Positions 43,802 to 53,066 of a stretch of DNA of 64,000 nucleotides are shown one piece after another. Source of the stretch: Paludibacteraceae bacterium (GTDB taxonomy: Bacteria; Bacteroidota; Bacteroidia; Bacteroidales; Paludibacteraceae); contig JAFPXH010000005.1 in NCBI GenBank assembly GCA_017394705.1, forward strand, positions 226,564 to 290,563, read 5' to 3'. Each line of letters starts with the position of its first letter. Within the stretch, counting starts at the first letter, position 1. The position numbers and the translations under genes were made by a program. A model generated the notes under the pieces. That model saw only the letters and a program-made list of their open reading frames with translations, searched no databases and was not told the origin of the DNA.

Positions 43802-45378
43802 GAAAAGGAACTAAAATAGCATTGATTACCCTGGGCGTTCTGTTTGCGTTAGGGATTGCTGTGTTTGTGGGAGCCGATGTCCTCATGTCGCGCTTTGTGA
43901 AGAAAGAAGTGGACAAAGCTTTAGCCGCTCTTCCCGAAGGGCAGGCCTCCTGCGGAGATATTTACATCCGCTTCTTCAGCGGTACAGCCGAAGTGCGCGA
44001 CTTGGCGTTTGCCTACCCGCCGGCCCTGGATATTCATGTGGATCGCATAGAAGTGGGGCGTGTACTCTACTCTGCCCTTATCGCCAAGCAGATATGGATC
44101 AGCGACGTCAATCTCGTTCGTCCGTCCGCTACCATCCTCTATGACAGCAAGAATCCCGACTCCCTCTTCCCGCAAATGCAGGACAGCAGTCTGGCGCAAG
44201 CAGGAAAATGGCTGCTCAATGCTGATATAGAGCGACTGAAAATCAAAAATGCCGCGCTCTCATTCAAGGACATCCGTACCGGTCTGGAGGTGGCGGCAGA
44301 CAGTGTGTCGGTGCGCCTTTATGACCTTGAGTACAGTTTTGCCGATTCACTATTCTCCTACAACGACTCGGTTTATCGTCTGGAAGTGGGCAATTTCCGC
44401 TGCTACGTGCCGGATGAGCCGATGAACATAGAGATGGAGGATGTAGCCACTCGTGACGCTGGCGAACTGACTACCGGCATGGTACATATCGGTCATGCGG
44501 TAGCCAAGAAAGCCTTAGGCAACAAGAAAAAAGAACCGGTGACATGGATAGATATGCACTTGGATAATGTCAGCACTTCGCCGATAAATATCATCCGCAA
44601 GGCGCTGGCACAGGACTTGACGCTGGACAAACTGACGGCTAACGTGCGGATAATGGATGTTTACCGCGATGCACGCTATGCACCCAAGAAACCGTTCCCG
44701 ATGCCACAGGAAGTGCTGAAACAGATTCCTGTACCCTTCGCCATCAAGCGTATTGACGCGCGTATCAAAAAGATTGACGTGGGGTACGCAAGCACAAACG
44801 TCAACTGCGGTGAGATGCATCTGAAAGATATTCAGGCGACCGTGGAAAATATGAGCAATAAACGCAGTGGCACGATACTTGTACATGGTGGCTGTCCGGT
44901 TAACAAAGGAAAAGCGAAAGCAGAAATGCGTATGACGCTCAATAAAACATGCGACTGGAGTACCAAACTGCATGTAGAAGGCATCAACACCAATTATCTG
45001 AACACTTTCCTCCGTCCGTTAGTCGGCATGACGTGCGACTGTCAAATAGACACCTTGGATGCTGATTACAAAGGTGACCTGACCGCAGCGGCAGGACGAT
45101 TCAGAATGTTGTATCACGGCCTGAAAGTACAGGTTCATAAAGAGGATGATATACCGTATAAGATTGTAACCAATAATGCCAACGCGCTCACTACAATGGC
45201 AAATACGCTGATACCCAAATCGAACCCGACTGCCGTGGACATCCGCCCCAGAGCGTATGCGGTCGAATGGAAACGCGATGTATGGCAACCCTTCCCGTTA
45301 TACATGTTCGGTCCGTGTATCGACGGCGCCAAGAAAACAATGTTGCCCGGACTCTATGTACATAAACAAGTGAAATAA
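43798..45378 (+). CDS. AsmA-like membrane-anchored periplasmic protein
   Basis: A 526-residue protein with one N-terminal membrane helix (about 7-30, LITLGVLFALGIAVFVGADV). A periplasmic region follows with AsmA/DUF748-like features: YIRFFSGTAEVRDLAFAYP, VDRIEVGRVLYSALIAKQIW and LNADIERLKIKNAALSFKD. AsmA-like proteins are large beta-groove proteins that may move lipids between membranes. Assignment rests on the pattern of short beta-strand repeats, so it is moderate. It is coupled to the InlB-repeat gene upstream and joined end to end with the next gene. Confidence 0.7.
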   Translation: MRKGTKIALITLGVLFALGIAVFVGADVLMSRFVKKEVDKALAALPEGQASCGDIYIRFFSGTAEVRDLAFAYPPALDIHVDRIEVGRVLYSALIAKQIWISDVNLVRPSATILYDSKNPDSLFPQMQDSSLAQAGKWLLNADIERLKIKNAALSFKDIRTGLEVAADSVSVRLYDLEYSFADSLFSYNDSVYRLEVGNFRCYVPDEPMNIEMEDVATRDAGELTTGMVHIGHAVAKKALGNKKKEPVTWIDMHLDNVSTSPINIIRKALAQDLTLDKLTANVRIMDVYRDARYAPKKPFPMPQEVLKQIPVPFAIKRIDARIKKIDVGYASTNVNCGEMHLKDIQATVENMSNKRSGTILVHGGCPVNKGKAKAEMRMTLNKTCDWSTKLHVEGINTNYLNTFLRPLVGMTCDCQIDTLDADYKGDLTAAAGRFRMLYHGLKVQVHKEDDIPYKIVTNNANALTTMANTLIPKSNPTAVDIRPRAYAVEWKRDVWQPFPLYMFGPCIDGAKKTMLPGLYVHKQVK

Positions 45379-46659
45379 ATGAAACGAACGATACTACTCT
45401 TCTTTCTCACACTGAGCATAGCCGCACAAGCGGTGATGTATCAGGGACGCGTGGTGGACCAAAACAACCGGCCCATCGGTTATGCTACCGTATATCCGGA
45501 GATGGTTCCTGAATTGGGAACGGCGACGAACAGCGACGGACATTTTGCGTTTGATGCTCCGGGACTGCCGGGAGAAAGTCGTATCATTGTATCGTTCATA
45601 GGCTACGAAAAACTGACGCTCCGCGCCAAAGAACTGGTTGCACAAGACTCGGTACTGCCTGTCTTTGTTCTAAAAGAACAACCTATCGCCTTGGAAGAGA
45701 CCGTTGTAGCTGCCAAAGCCAGCAAGCAGAAGAACAAACGCAAGCAGATGGCTGCCCTGCTCCACGCCGTTTATGTGAAGTTGGAAGAGGATTTTCCGGA
45801 CGAGAACGCACAGTACCAAGTGGTAAGCGACGTGAGAATGCTTGCGGAAAACAGCACTTGGGGCATGGAGCAGATGATCGCCAATATAGTGGTGTTGCCC
45901 GAAAAAGCACGCGAGGGACGCGATTCAGTCCAGTTCCAAGGGCGGTTCTGTAAACGGTTCTTCTCGGCGGAGAAACGTGCGCAAGCCGATTCCATACTGG
46001 CCGGTAACACACTCGAGCGGATGGAGAAGCAGAGCAAAACACCGGCAAATATGATGCGGAAGGCCGCTAATGCCGTCGATTCCGGCGTTGTGGTGCACCA
46101 GGCGCTGTTTGCGTTGGGAAACATGCGATATGATTTCGAGCAGGCCATGAGCGATACCAAGCATTGGACTGTAAGCAATGAGTCAACCGGAGAAACGGTG
46201 CTGACGCACACACAGAAAGTGAGCAAGTACCTCGGCTGCTTCCAGATGACCATGCAACGCCATTATATCGTCGATTCGGATACATACGCGGTACGCCGGT
46301 TCTCAGAGCACGCAGAAGTCAAAGTTACTATCCCGTTCGGCATCAAACTCAATGACGACCAGTTGCAAATGCTTAATCTGGTAAACATGAACGAAAACCG
46401 AATCGAGAAATTCCGACTGAAAAAACTGCGCGGAAACATTGATTACAACACTATTTACCAGCGTAGAAACGGACACGTCTATACGCAGGAGAAAAACATG
46501 CTTACCAACGCGTATATTCTGGGCAGCAAGAAAATGGAGATACCGCTTGTTATCAAAGCCACGCAGCGTGTTACGGGACTTCAGACGGAAGGGGTCAAGC
46601 CGCTCTCCGCTTCCCAAATAACCAAACGCGTCAAACGGGAAATCGTAGAGATTTACTAA
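45379..46659 (+). CDS. Exported protein with CarboxypepD_reg-like domain
   Basis: A 426-residue protein with a signal peptide (MKRTILLFFLTLSIAAQA). The N-terminal carboxypeptidase regulatory-like domain (about 20-105, VVDQNNRPIGYATVYPEMVP, IIVSFIGYEKLTLRAKE) is a beta-sandwich typical of Bacteroidetes surface proteins. The remaining 310 residues match the unnamed region that often follows this domain and have no enzyme motif. It begins right after the stop of the AsmA-like gene, so the three genes from 41342 form an operon. Confidence 0.82.
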   Translation: MKRTILLFFLTLSIAAQAVMYQGRVVDQNNRPIGYATVYPEMVPELGTATNSDGHFAFDAPGLPGESRIIVSFIGYEKLTLRAKELVAQDSVLPVFVLKEQPIALEETVVAAKASKQKNKRKQMAALLHAVYVKLEEDFPDENAQYQVVSDVRMLAENSTWGMEQMIANIVVLPEKAREGRDSVQFQGRFCKRFFSAEKRAQADSILAGNTLERMEKQSKTPANMMRKAANAVDSGVVVHQALFALGNMRYDFEQAMSDTKHWTVSNESTGETVLTHTQKVSKYLGCFQMTMQRHYIVDSDTYAVRRFSEHAEVKVTIPFGIKLNDDQLQMLNLVNMNENRIEKFRLKKLRGNIDYNTIYQRRNGHVYTQEKNMLTNAYILGSKKMEIPLVIKATQRVTGLQTEGVKPLSASQITKRVKREIVEIY

Positions 46660-46675
46660 AAAAATATGCAATCAT

Positions 46676-46704
46676 TTGCATATATCAAAAAAAAGCAGTA
46701 CCTT
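46676..46704 (+). promoter_or_regulatory. tRNA-Gly / rnpB promoter
   Basis: TTG (46676-46678), 18 bp, TACCTTTG (46697-46704). The spacer CATATCAAAAAAAAGCAG nearly matches that of the gyrA promoter. The tRNA starts 12 bp after the box. Confidence 0.75.
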
Positions 46705-46715
46705 TGCACTCGCTT

Positions 46716-46788
46716 TTGCGGCATTAGCACATCGGTAGTGCATCAGCTTCCCAAGCTGAGGAGGTGGGTTCGACTCCCATATGCCGCT
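46716..46788 (+). tRNA. tRNA-Gly (anticodon CCC)
   Basis: The acceptor arm GCGGCAT pairs with ATGCCGC. The anticodon loop TTCCCAA gives CCC for GGG codons, and the T-loop sequence is GGTTCGACTCC. The discriminator base is T, and CCA is not encoded. rnpB follows after 2 bp. Confidence 0.96.
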
Positions 46789-46790
46789 CT

Positions 46791-47070
46791 ACAGTAGGCC
46801 GGTCTATCGCGCCGTAAGGTGAGGAAAGTCCGGGCAGCACAGAGCACCGCAACGGTTAACGGCCGTCAGGCAGAAATGTTTGGTCACTGCTACAGAGACG
46901 AGCGATGTGAAACGAGCACACTGCGAGCTGCAATTCCATGTAAACCGGCGTTTGAGCGTTGCTCGCGCAAGCCGGAGGGTAGGAAGCGAGAGAAACAGGT
47001 GGTAACACTTTGTTCGAGATTAATGATAGACACCCGTAAGGGCACAGAACCCGGCTTATAGGTCTGCTGT
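46791..47070 (+). ncRNA. rnpB: RNase P RNA
   Basis: The conserved segment GAGGAAAGTCCGGGC (46822 region) and the end ACAGAACCCGGCTTATAGGT match bacterial RNase P RNA. The terminal P1 helix forms between ACAGTAGGCC (46791-46800) and GGTCTGCTGT (47061-47070). At about 280 nt it is on the short side. It is separated from the tRNA by only 2 bp, so both probably come from one transcript that RNase P and other nucleases must process. A 10-bp gap leads to the YihY gene. Confidence 0.95.
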
Positions 47071-47080
47071 TTTATTCGCC

Positions 47081-48394
47081 ATGAGCACTTTCCCTAAGAT
47101 AGTAAACTTTATTCGCTACGACATGTGGCGGCTGAACACCCGAGAGATAGACAGCCGCCCCAAACGTGCTGGATATAGTATTCTCCGCACCATCGTTCTG
47201 GTGGTACGCGGATTTACAAGCAAGAACCTCAACGACAAAGCCAAAAGCCTCACCTACTCTCTTATTTTCGCTATCGTGCCCATCCTCGCGATGATACTGG
47301 CGGTAGCGAAAGGTTTTGGTGTGGCCGATGTAATTGAGCAGCAGTTGAATAAATCGTTCCTGGGCGAGACAAACCTTGTTCCGACCATCATGGAGATGGT
47401 GCAGCGCTACCTCGACACAGCGCAGGACGGCATTTTCATCGGTATAGGCATCCTCATTCTTCTCTGGGCTGTCTATTCGTTCTTCCAGTCTGTTGAACGC
47501 GCATTCAATAAAATATGGAATGTGCATCGCTCGCGCTCAATATTGCATCAGTTCGTGACGTATATCGCCATCGTAGTACTTATTCCCGTGCTCATTGTGT
47601 GCTCTGCCGGTATTACCATCTTCGTTCATTCGGCGGTGGATGGCATCGGATATATAGAGGGACTTCATGCTTTCTTCCATCAATCGGGAGGAAAACTGCT
47701 GCAATTTATCATGTGCTGGTTGCTCTTTACGTTGATGTATATCGGGATTCCTAACACCAAAGTACGCTTCATGAGCGCTCTCATTCCGGGCGTTCTGATG
47801 GGCACGCTGTTCCAGTTGCTGCAGATGTTCTCTGTCTATTTGATAGCACTCTTAAGCCGCACAAGCATCGTCTATGGAGCGTTTGCTACAATCCCTATTC
47901 TGCTGACATGGCTCCAATATACCAGCCTCTTGATTTTAATTGGTGCGGAGATGAGTTATGCAATCCAGAACAACGAAGAATTTGAGTATGAGCATGACCT
48001 TAATAAGATGTCACGCGGCTACAAAGACTTCATTATGCTCTACCTTCTCTCCTCTATCATTCGGCGTTTCGAAGCCGACGAAGCCCCTTATACGGCACAC
48101 GAATTGGCCATTCGCGACAATTTACCCATCCGCTTGGTTAATCAGTTATTGTCCCGTTTGGTGGATGTAAACGTGCTGCGGGAAGTGGCTGTTGAGGAAC
48201 AAGAAGAGAAAACATACATGCCGGCTTTAGATACACATAAGATAAGTCTCGGTATGGTGATTGAGCGCATTGACCATCAAGGCACGGAGGACTTTTTACA
48301 CTCGCCTACTCCGGAAATGAAGGCATTCAGAGATCATTATCTCAAGATACAAAAAGAACATCAGATAAATGATATTTATATCCGCGATCTATAA
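47081..48394 (+). CDS. YihY/BrkB family inner-membrane protein
   Basis: A 437-residue membrane protein. The family signature appears as AKSLTYSLIFAIVPILAMIL (about 53-72), which matches the usual ALTYYTLFALPPLL-type first helix. Five more helices follow up to about residue 300 (for example LLILIGAEMSYAIQN). The C-terminal ~130 residues form a soluble, winged-helix-like domain (LAIRDNLPIRLVNQLLSRLV). The family was once called RNase BN, but that activity belongs to a different protein; the function here is unknown. Confidence 0.9.
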   Translation: MSTFPKIVNFIRYDMWRLNTREIDSRPKRAGYSILRTIVLVVRGFTSKNLNDKAKSLTYSLIFAIVPILAMILAVAKGFGVADVIEQQLNKSFLGETNLVPTIMEMVQRYLDTAQDGIFIGIGILILLWAVYSFFQSVERAFNKIWNVHRSRSILHQFVTYIAIVVLIPVLIVCSAGITIFVHSAVDGIGYIEGLHAFFHQSGGKLLQFIMCWLLFTLMYIGIPNTKVRFMSALIPGVLMGTLFQLLQMFSVYLIALLSRTSIVYGAFATIPILLTWLQYTSLLILIGAEMSYAIQNNEEFEYEHDLNKMSRGYKDFIMLYLLSSIIRRFEADEAPYTAHELAIRDNLPIRLVNQLLSRLVDVNVLREVAVEEQEEKTYMPALDTHKISLGMVIERIDHQGTEDFLHSPTPEMKAFRDHYLKIQKEHQINDIYIRDL

Positions 48395-48406
48395 AAACAC
48401 AATACT

Positions 48407-50257
48407 ATGAGAAAAAACATTTCTTTGGTCTTCGGACTGCTTTTAATGTGCATGACGTTAAATGCCGCGCCTGCTATTCAGCAAGTGGAACCGTTATGTT
48501 GGTGGACGAATATGGAAACGCCGCTGACGCTTATGTTCCATGGTCAGGATTTGGCGGACTCCAAAGTGAGCGTACAACAACTGGTGAACGGAAAAGTCGT
48601 TCGCGGCGAGTGCCTCGGGCTTGTGCCGGGAAAGCAACACAATGCGGAAAGTCCTAATTATCTGTTTGTGGACTTTGGCGTATTTCAGCCGGGCGTTTAC
48701 CGCATAACACTGAAGAAAGGTAACAAAAAAGCCACGTATGACTATCTCATCGCGGAACGTCGGGAAGGAAGTCGCGAGCGTAAGAGTTTTGATGCATCGG
48801 ATGTGGTGTACCTCATTATGAGCGACCGCTTTGTAGATGGCGACGAGAGCAATAACAGCACTCCTAACACCCGCGAAAAAGGCAACAAGGAGAACATAAA
48901 CGGCCGTTGGGGAGGAGATATACAAGGTATCATCAATAGTTTCGACCACATCGCCGCGTTAGGCGCAACGGCTATCTGGCCTACTCCTATGTTAGGTGAC
49001 GACGAAGAGGCATGGAGTTATCACGGCTACGCATGTTCCGATTATTACCACATTGACCCGCGTTACGGCTCCAACTCCATGTACGCACAGATGGTACAGA
49101 AGGCGCATGAGAAGGGACTGAAAATCATTATGGACATGGTGCCGAACCATTGTGGAGCGTCACACTGGTGGATTGCCGACCTGCCATATCAGAACTGGAT
49201 CAATCAGTTCCCTGAGTTCACGAACACCAATAACTGCTTCACCGCCAATTATGATATTAATGCATCGGAGTACGACCGCTTACTGAGTAATCGTGGCTGG
49301 TTTGACAAACCAATGCCGGATATGAATCTCGAGAACCCGGACCTGCTCAAGTATTTCCAGCAATGGGCCATATGGTGGATTGAGTACGCCAATCTCGACG
49401 GCTTGCGCGTGGACACGTATCCTTATATAGAGAAACAGCCGGGCGCAGACTGGCTGAAAGCGATTCGTAATGAATATCCGAACATCAATATCGTTGGTGA
49501 GTGTTGGACACGTCCGGCACCTGCTGTCGCTTATTGGCAAAGCGGCACAAAGAACTTTGACGGATTTGACTCCAACCTGCCTACCGTAATGGATTTCCCG
49601 GTAGAAGAGGCTATTCGTCAGGCTCTGGAGAACGATGGTAACTACTGGGGAGGCGGACTGACAAAAGTATATGACGCCGTTGCAATGGATTATCAGTATG
49701 GCGATGTGAATAAACTGCTCACTTTCCTCGGCAACCATGATATGGCGCGTATCCGCGACGTGGTAAAGGACCGTGACCTGCGCCGTGTGCGTTTGGGTTA
49801 TGTATTACTGGCAACGATGCGCGGTATTCCGCAACTATTCTATGGCGACGAGTATGCCATGAGTGCCGGAGAGGATATTAACAACCACTCTTATCTGCGT
49901 ATGCCGCTGCCGCAGGGCGACCAAGTAACGCCGGAAATGCAGCAAATGTTTGATTTCCAGAGTGCACTATTCCAATGGCGTAAGAACGAACCGGTACTTC
50001 ATTTCGGCCGCACTATGCATTTCATGGCGCGCAACAACACGTACGCTTTCTTCCGTTATAATGATGACGAAGCAGTCTTTGTCTTCGCTAATGCAGCAGA
50101 TGAACCGCGTACTATTCCTACCGACCATTATAAAGAGATTCTAAGCAAGTACAACGCCATAGGCGTTAACCCGCTAACGGGAGAGCAAGTGGACCTCAAC
50201 CGCACAGATATTGAGATGCCTGCTATCAGTACGCTGATTGTCAAACTGACAAAATAA
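48407..50257 (+). CDS. Secreted GH13 alpha-amylase family enzyme (SusA/neopullulanase-like)
   Basis: A 616-residue protein with a signal peptide (MRKNISLVFGLLLMCMTLNA). An N-terminal Ig-like cyclomaltodextrinase-N domain covers about 22-110. The GH13 barrel has MDMVPNHCG (about 243), the nucleophile Asp in LDGLRVDTYPYIE (about 331), the acid/base Glu in IVGECWTRP (about 363) and FLGNHDMARIRD (about 442). The C-terminal beta domain ends at about 616. It cleaves starch-like glucans, probably in the periplasm. No SusC/SusD pair is nearby. Confidence 0.95.
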   Translation: MRKNISLVFGLLLMCMTLNAAPAIQQVEPLCWWTNMETPLTLMFHGQDLADSKVSVQQLVNGKVVRGECLGLVPGKQHNAESPNYLFVDFGVFQPGVYRITLKKGNKKATYDYLIAERREGSRERKSFDASDVVYLIMSDRFVDGDESNNSTPNTREKGNKENINGRWGGDIQGIINSFDHIAALGATAIWPTPMLGDDEEAWSYHGYACSDYYHIDPRYGSNSMYAQMVQKAHEKGLKIIMDMVPNHCGASHWWIADLPYQNWINQFPEFTNTNNCFTANYDINASEYDRLLSNRGWFDKPMPDMNLENPDLLKYFQQWAIWWIEYANLDGLRVDTYPYIEKQPGADWLKAIRNEYPNINIVGECWTRPAPAVAYWQSGTKNFDGFDSNLPTVMDFPVEEAIRQALENDGNYWGGGLTKVYDAVAMDYQYGDVNKLLTFLGNHDMARIRDVVKDRDLRRVRLGYVLLATMRGIPQLFYGDEYAMSAGEDINNHSYLRMPLPQGDQVTPEMQQMFDFQSALFQWRKNEPVLHFGRTMHFMARNNTYAFFRYNDDEAVFVFANAADEPRTIPTDHYKEILSKYNAIGVNPLTGEQVDLNRTDIEMPAISTLIVKLTK

Positions 50258-50263
50258 ATACAA

Positions 50264-50464
50264 ATGGCAAAGGACCTAACAGCCAAGAACAAAGTGTGCC
50301 CTCGTTGCGGGGCACCTTTTGTATGCCACCACGAGAACCCCGCTATTTGTCAATGCGCAGGAATCGTATTAACAAAAAATGCGCGCGCTTATCTGCGCAC
50401 GCATTACAGAGATTGTTTGTGTCGGAAATGCCTGGAGGAAATCGCTAATCAAATAGAATCCTAG
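50264..50464 (+). CDS. Cysteine-rich CWC family protein
   Basis: A 66-residue protein. Cys motifs CPRCGAPFVCHHENPAICQC (about 12-31) and CLCRKCLEEI (about 53-62) fit the cysteine-rich CWC family, probably binding zinc. The function is unknown. It follows the amylase by 6 bp and overlaps the 3' end of the convergent btuF-like gene by 4 bp, with no terminator between. Confidence 0.85.
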   Translation: MAKDLTAKNKVCPRCGAPFVCHHENPAICQCAGIVLTKNARAYLRTHYRDCLCRKCLEEIANQIES

Positions 50465-51495
50465 TACAATCGATTCGCAAAATGTAGCACACTATCGGGG
50501 GCGTTATTCAAAATATGGATAACGTCCTCGAGCATTTCTTCCGGGTGTACCACTCCGCGCTCCCAGAAATTATTCGCTCCTCCTGCTTTCATCTGTTTAC
50601 GCCAGTTATAGACGCGGCCATCCTTATAGGCTTTGAACCAGGTATGCTTCTCATCCACCTGTGCTAATTCCTCGAGACTGTTACTACCCGCCCCAACCCA
50701 TACATCGGCATCACCGAAATAACGGAGTGTCTCTTCGATTGTCAGCGGAATGGAGGTCTCGCGCTCGCTGTCATAGAACGGATAGACAGCACCCGCGTCT
50801 TTGAACAGGTATGCCAGATAATTCTTACCGCTGGGTACATACCACGTGCCACGGAAATTATTGCCGGACATGATAGAGACTGCTTCGCTGACAGACCGCT
50901 CGCTAACACTCGCTGTAAGGGCGATGTATTTTTGCTCTACTTGATGGAAGATGGAGTCTGCTTCGTGCAGCTTTCCGGTAAGAGCACCGAGAACACGAAT
51001 CCATTCAGCTCGAGCTAAAGGCGAACATTCTTGCCATTCGTTGATATAAATGGTAAAAATGCCCAGTTTCTCCAGGCGTGCAGCCTCAAGGTTGTCGTAC
51101 TGACCGTAATTGACGGCCAAGAGGGCATCTAACCCTGCCTGTAAAGCTCTTTCTGCACTTGGCTTCATACTATCACCCAAATCTATCTCATCGCCCTTAA
51201 CAGGCGTGTAAATGAGTTCAGGATTGCAGACCGCCACCAAACAGTCCAACGCGTCTATGGCATAGAGAAATCCCACCTGCACGGTGCTCATGGTTCCCAA
51301 ACGTCGCATGGGTTCTTTGATACACACGCGTTGATAGGGTTGGAAGACCTCTACAATAATGCCGGTGTCGGTAGGCGTTATCTGAAAGCCTGTGGCATAT
51401 TTATTGCCTGCCGGTATACCACCCTGCTCTGCGGATTGCTTGACACAACCCGCAAAGCAAAGCAGTAATCCTAATATCGGTAAGAAGCGTTTCAT
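50461..51495 (-). CDS. btuF: BtuF-like cobalamin-binding lipoprotein
   Basis: A 344-residue lipoprotein with signal peptide and lipobox (LGLLLCFAGCVKQS). It is a TroA/FepB-like periplasmic binding protein: QRVCIKEPMRRLGTMSTVQV, PSAERALQAGLDALLAVNYG, FTIYINEWQECSPLARAEWIRVLGAL and ADVWVGAGSNSLEELAQVDE. Position at the end of a riboswitch-controlled B12 locus makes cobalamin the likely ligand; iron-siderophore is the alternative. Its ATG overlaps the DUF4465 stop by 4 bp. The inner-membrane BtuCD genes are not in the window. Confidence 0.85.
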   Translation of the reverse strand: MKRFLPILGLLLCFAGCVKQSAEQGGIPAGNKYATGFQITPTDTGIIVEVFQPYQRVCIKEPMRRLGTMSTVQVGFLYAIDALDCLVAVCNPELIYTPVKGDEIDLGDSMKPSAERALQAGLDALLAVNYGQYDNLEAARLEKLGIFTIYINEWQECSPLARAEWIRVLGALTGKLHEADSIFHQVEQKYIALTASVSERSVSEAVSIMSGNNFRGTWYVPSGKNYLAYLFKDAGAVYPFYDSERETSIPLTIEETLRYFGDADVWVGAGSNSLEELAQVDEKHTWFKAYKDGRVYNWRKQMKAGGANNFWERGVVHPEEMLEDVIHILNNAPDSVLHFANRLY

Positions 51496-53006
51496 TCTTT
51501 AATGGACTGCCCCGTTACCGTGAACTCTGACTCACCGCGAACGATGACGAGTTGGCCATTACGCAGAACTTTGAATGCTTTAACGCCGGTCTCTACATTC
51601 TCTACAGCCTCTGTGTCGCCGAACTTGGCGCGTTCAGGCTCTACATAACCGGCAGGTTTCTCTGCACCAAAGTTATCCATGCAGAAATAAGCAGGAGTAT
51701 TCATGCCGGATGCGCCCGTGTCGCTACTGGTAAGTGCAAAGCGGATAGCATCTACCTCGCCCAGAGTGCTCAAGTCAACATACGTCCACTGGTTGATATA
51801 TTCACCAGCAGCTGCTAGGTCAACGATTACCTGTGTGTTGACATCCACGCCGTTCAGTGAACCTGTGATGGTCAGTTTGAACCAGTCGTCGGCACCAAAC
51901 TTCTTAGCAAAACTATCTCCGTTGCACATCGAAGAAACAGCATATGCCGTATTGTTCAGCATGAAGCCCGGTACGACATCTGCTTGATTCAATGCAATGC
52001 CGTCCTGCCCTGCATATGAAGAGGTCCAAACCATGAAGTTATTGCCCTCATAAGCACCACCACTAACCGATTTCTCGGCGTCCAGATTGGACTCATAGAT
52101 GTTGTCTGACTTGTTCGATGGCAGGTTACCGAAATAGTAAATGCCCCAGTCGCCGTAGTCCGCTACCTCTTGGGTGAAGTGGAACGAACCGCTCTGGATA
52201 TCGCCGGTCTGGGTGAGGTGCAGCACACTCTCTGTTGCAGGAATCTCAATGTCCTCAAAGTCAGCAACCTTGTTTGCAATCTTCAGACCATCAAGTGCAA
52301 AATAGAGGGCTGTGTTAGAGCCATAACCTCCCACATCACTTGTTTTCATTGTGAAGGCCAATCCATACACCTCGCCGAGAGCAGTAAGGTCACATGCTTC
52401 CCAACCTTGGTTTAATTTCCAGTCTGATTCATTAGCACTACGATAGTCAGCGAGGAAGAACGTTACTTTCTTACCCTCGATTACTTCATAGTTTTCATCC
52501 AAACCCTCAATCTCAATAACGAGACTGTCACCAGCAGCAAATGTATGACCGGCACCGCCAATTGTTACATTGTGGAGCGCCCACGAACCGATACAGAGAC
52601 TAACCTCCTGCGGCGTATAGGCTGCATCAAAGAACACTTCACAAGGAGGCTCTTCAGACATCCCCTCTGCGGCATATGCCAACAAATACGGAGTTCCCTT
52701 ACCGGCTAAGCCGCCACCGGCAACACAGTGGAACTGGTCAGCCATGTCGGAATACGTAGTGTCTTGGCATTTAGCAATGGTAAAACCATACCAAAAATTC
52801 CAGTCAGTCCACGCTGCGTGAGAGAAAGACATCGACTGATAGTCAATCGTCGCATAGTCATCCTCATTGTACGTTTCCTTCCATACACCACTTTCATCAT
52901 AAGTGATGGTCTCCGGATTGAGAGGAGCGTTGACATCCAACGTTACTGTTTTGGCTTGCATCATACCTGCAAAAGCCAAAGCTGCTAAAAAGAAAATCTT
53001 TTTCAT
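51492..53006 (-). CDS. Secreted protein with two DUF4465 domains (B12 locus)
   Basis: A 504-residue protein with a signal peptide (MKKIFFLAALAFAGMMQA). Two tandem DUF4465 domains (about 45-250 and 270-455) repeat patterns such as DLTALGEVYGLAFTMKTSD and DLSTLGEVDAIRFALTSSD, each followed by a FALDGLKI / FCMDNFGA strand. DUF4465 proteins are commonly found in cobalamin-riboswitch loci of Bacteroidetes and may bind B12 at the surface. The C-terminus carries the tail seen in other secreted proteins here (KVLRNGQLVIVRGESEFTVT). It is not a lipoprotein by sequence. Confidence 0.87.
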   Translation of the reverse strand: MKKIFFLAALAFAGMMQAKTVTLDVNAPLNPETITYDESGVWKETYNEDDYATIDYQSMSFSHAAWTDWNFWYGFTIAKCQDTTYSDMADQFHCVAGGGLAGKGTPYLLAYAAEGMSEEPPCEVFFDAAYTPQEVSLCIGSWALHNVTIGGAGHTFAAGDSLVIEIEGLDENYEVIEGKKVTFFLADYRSANESDWKLNQGWEACDLTALGEVYGLAFTMKTSDVGGYGSNTALYFALDGLKIANKVADFEDIEIPATESVLHLTQTGDIQSGSFHFTQEVADYGDWGIYYFGNLPSNKSDNIYESNLDAEKSVSGGAYEGNNFMVWTSSYAGQDGIALNQADVVPGFMLNNTAYAVSSMCNGDSFAKKFGADDWFKLTITGSLNGVDVNTQVIVDLAAAGEYINQWTYVDLSTLGEVDAIRFALTSSDTGASGMNTPAYFCMDNFGAEKPAGYVEPERAKFGDTEAVENVETGVKAFKVLRNGQLVIVRGESEFTVTGQSIKE

Positions 53007-53066
53007 TTGTTGTGTTGTTTTGTTTTAAATTGTTAATAAATGTTGATTATAAGTGTGTTATGCGCA

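Noticed and set aside
46819-47061. An 80-residue open frame
   Set aside because: It lies wholly within the RNase P RNA gene and has no protein similarity or start signal.
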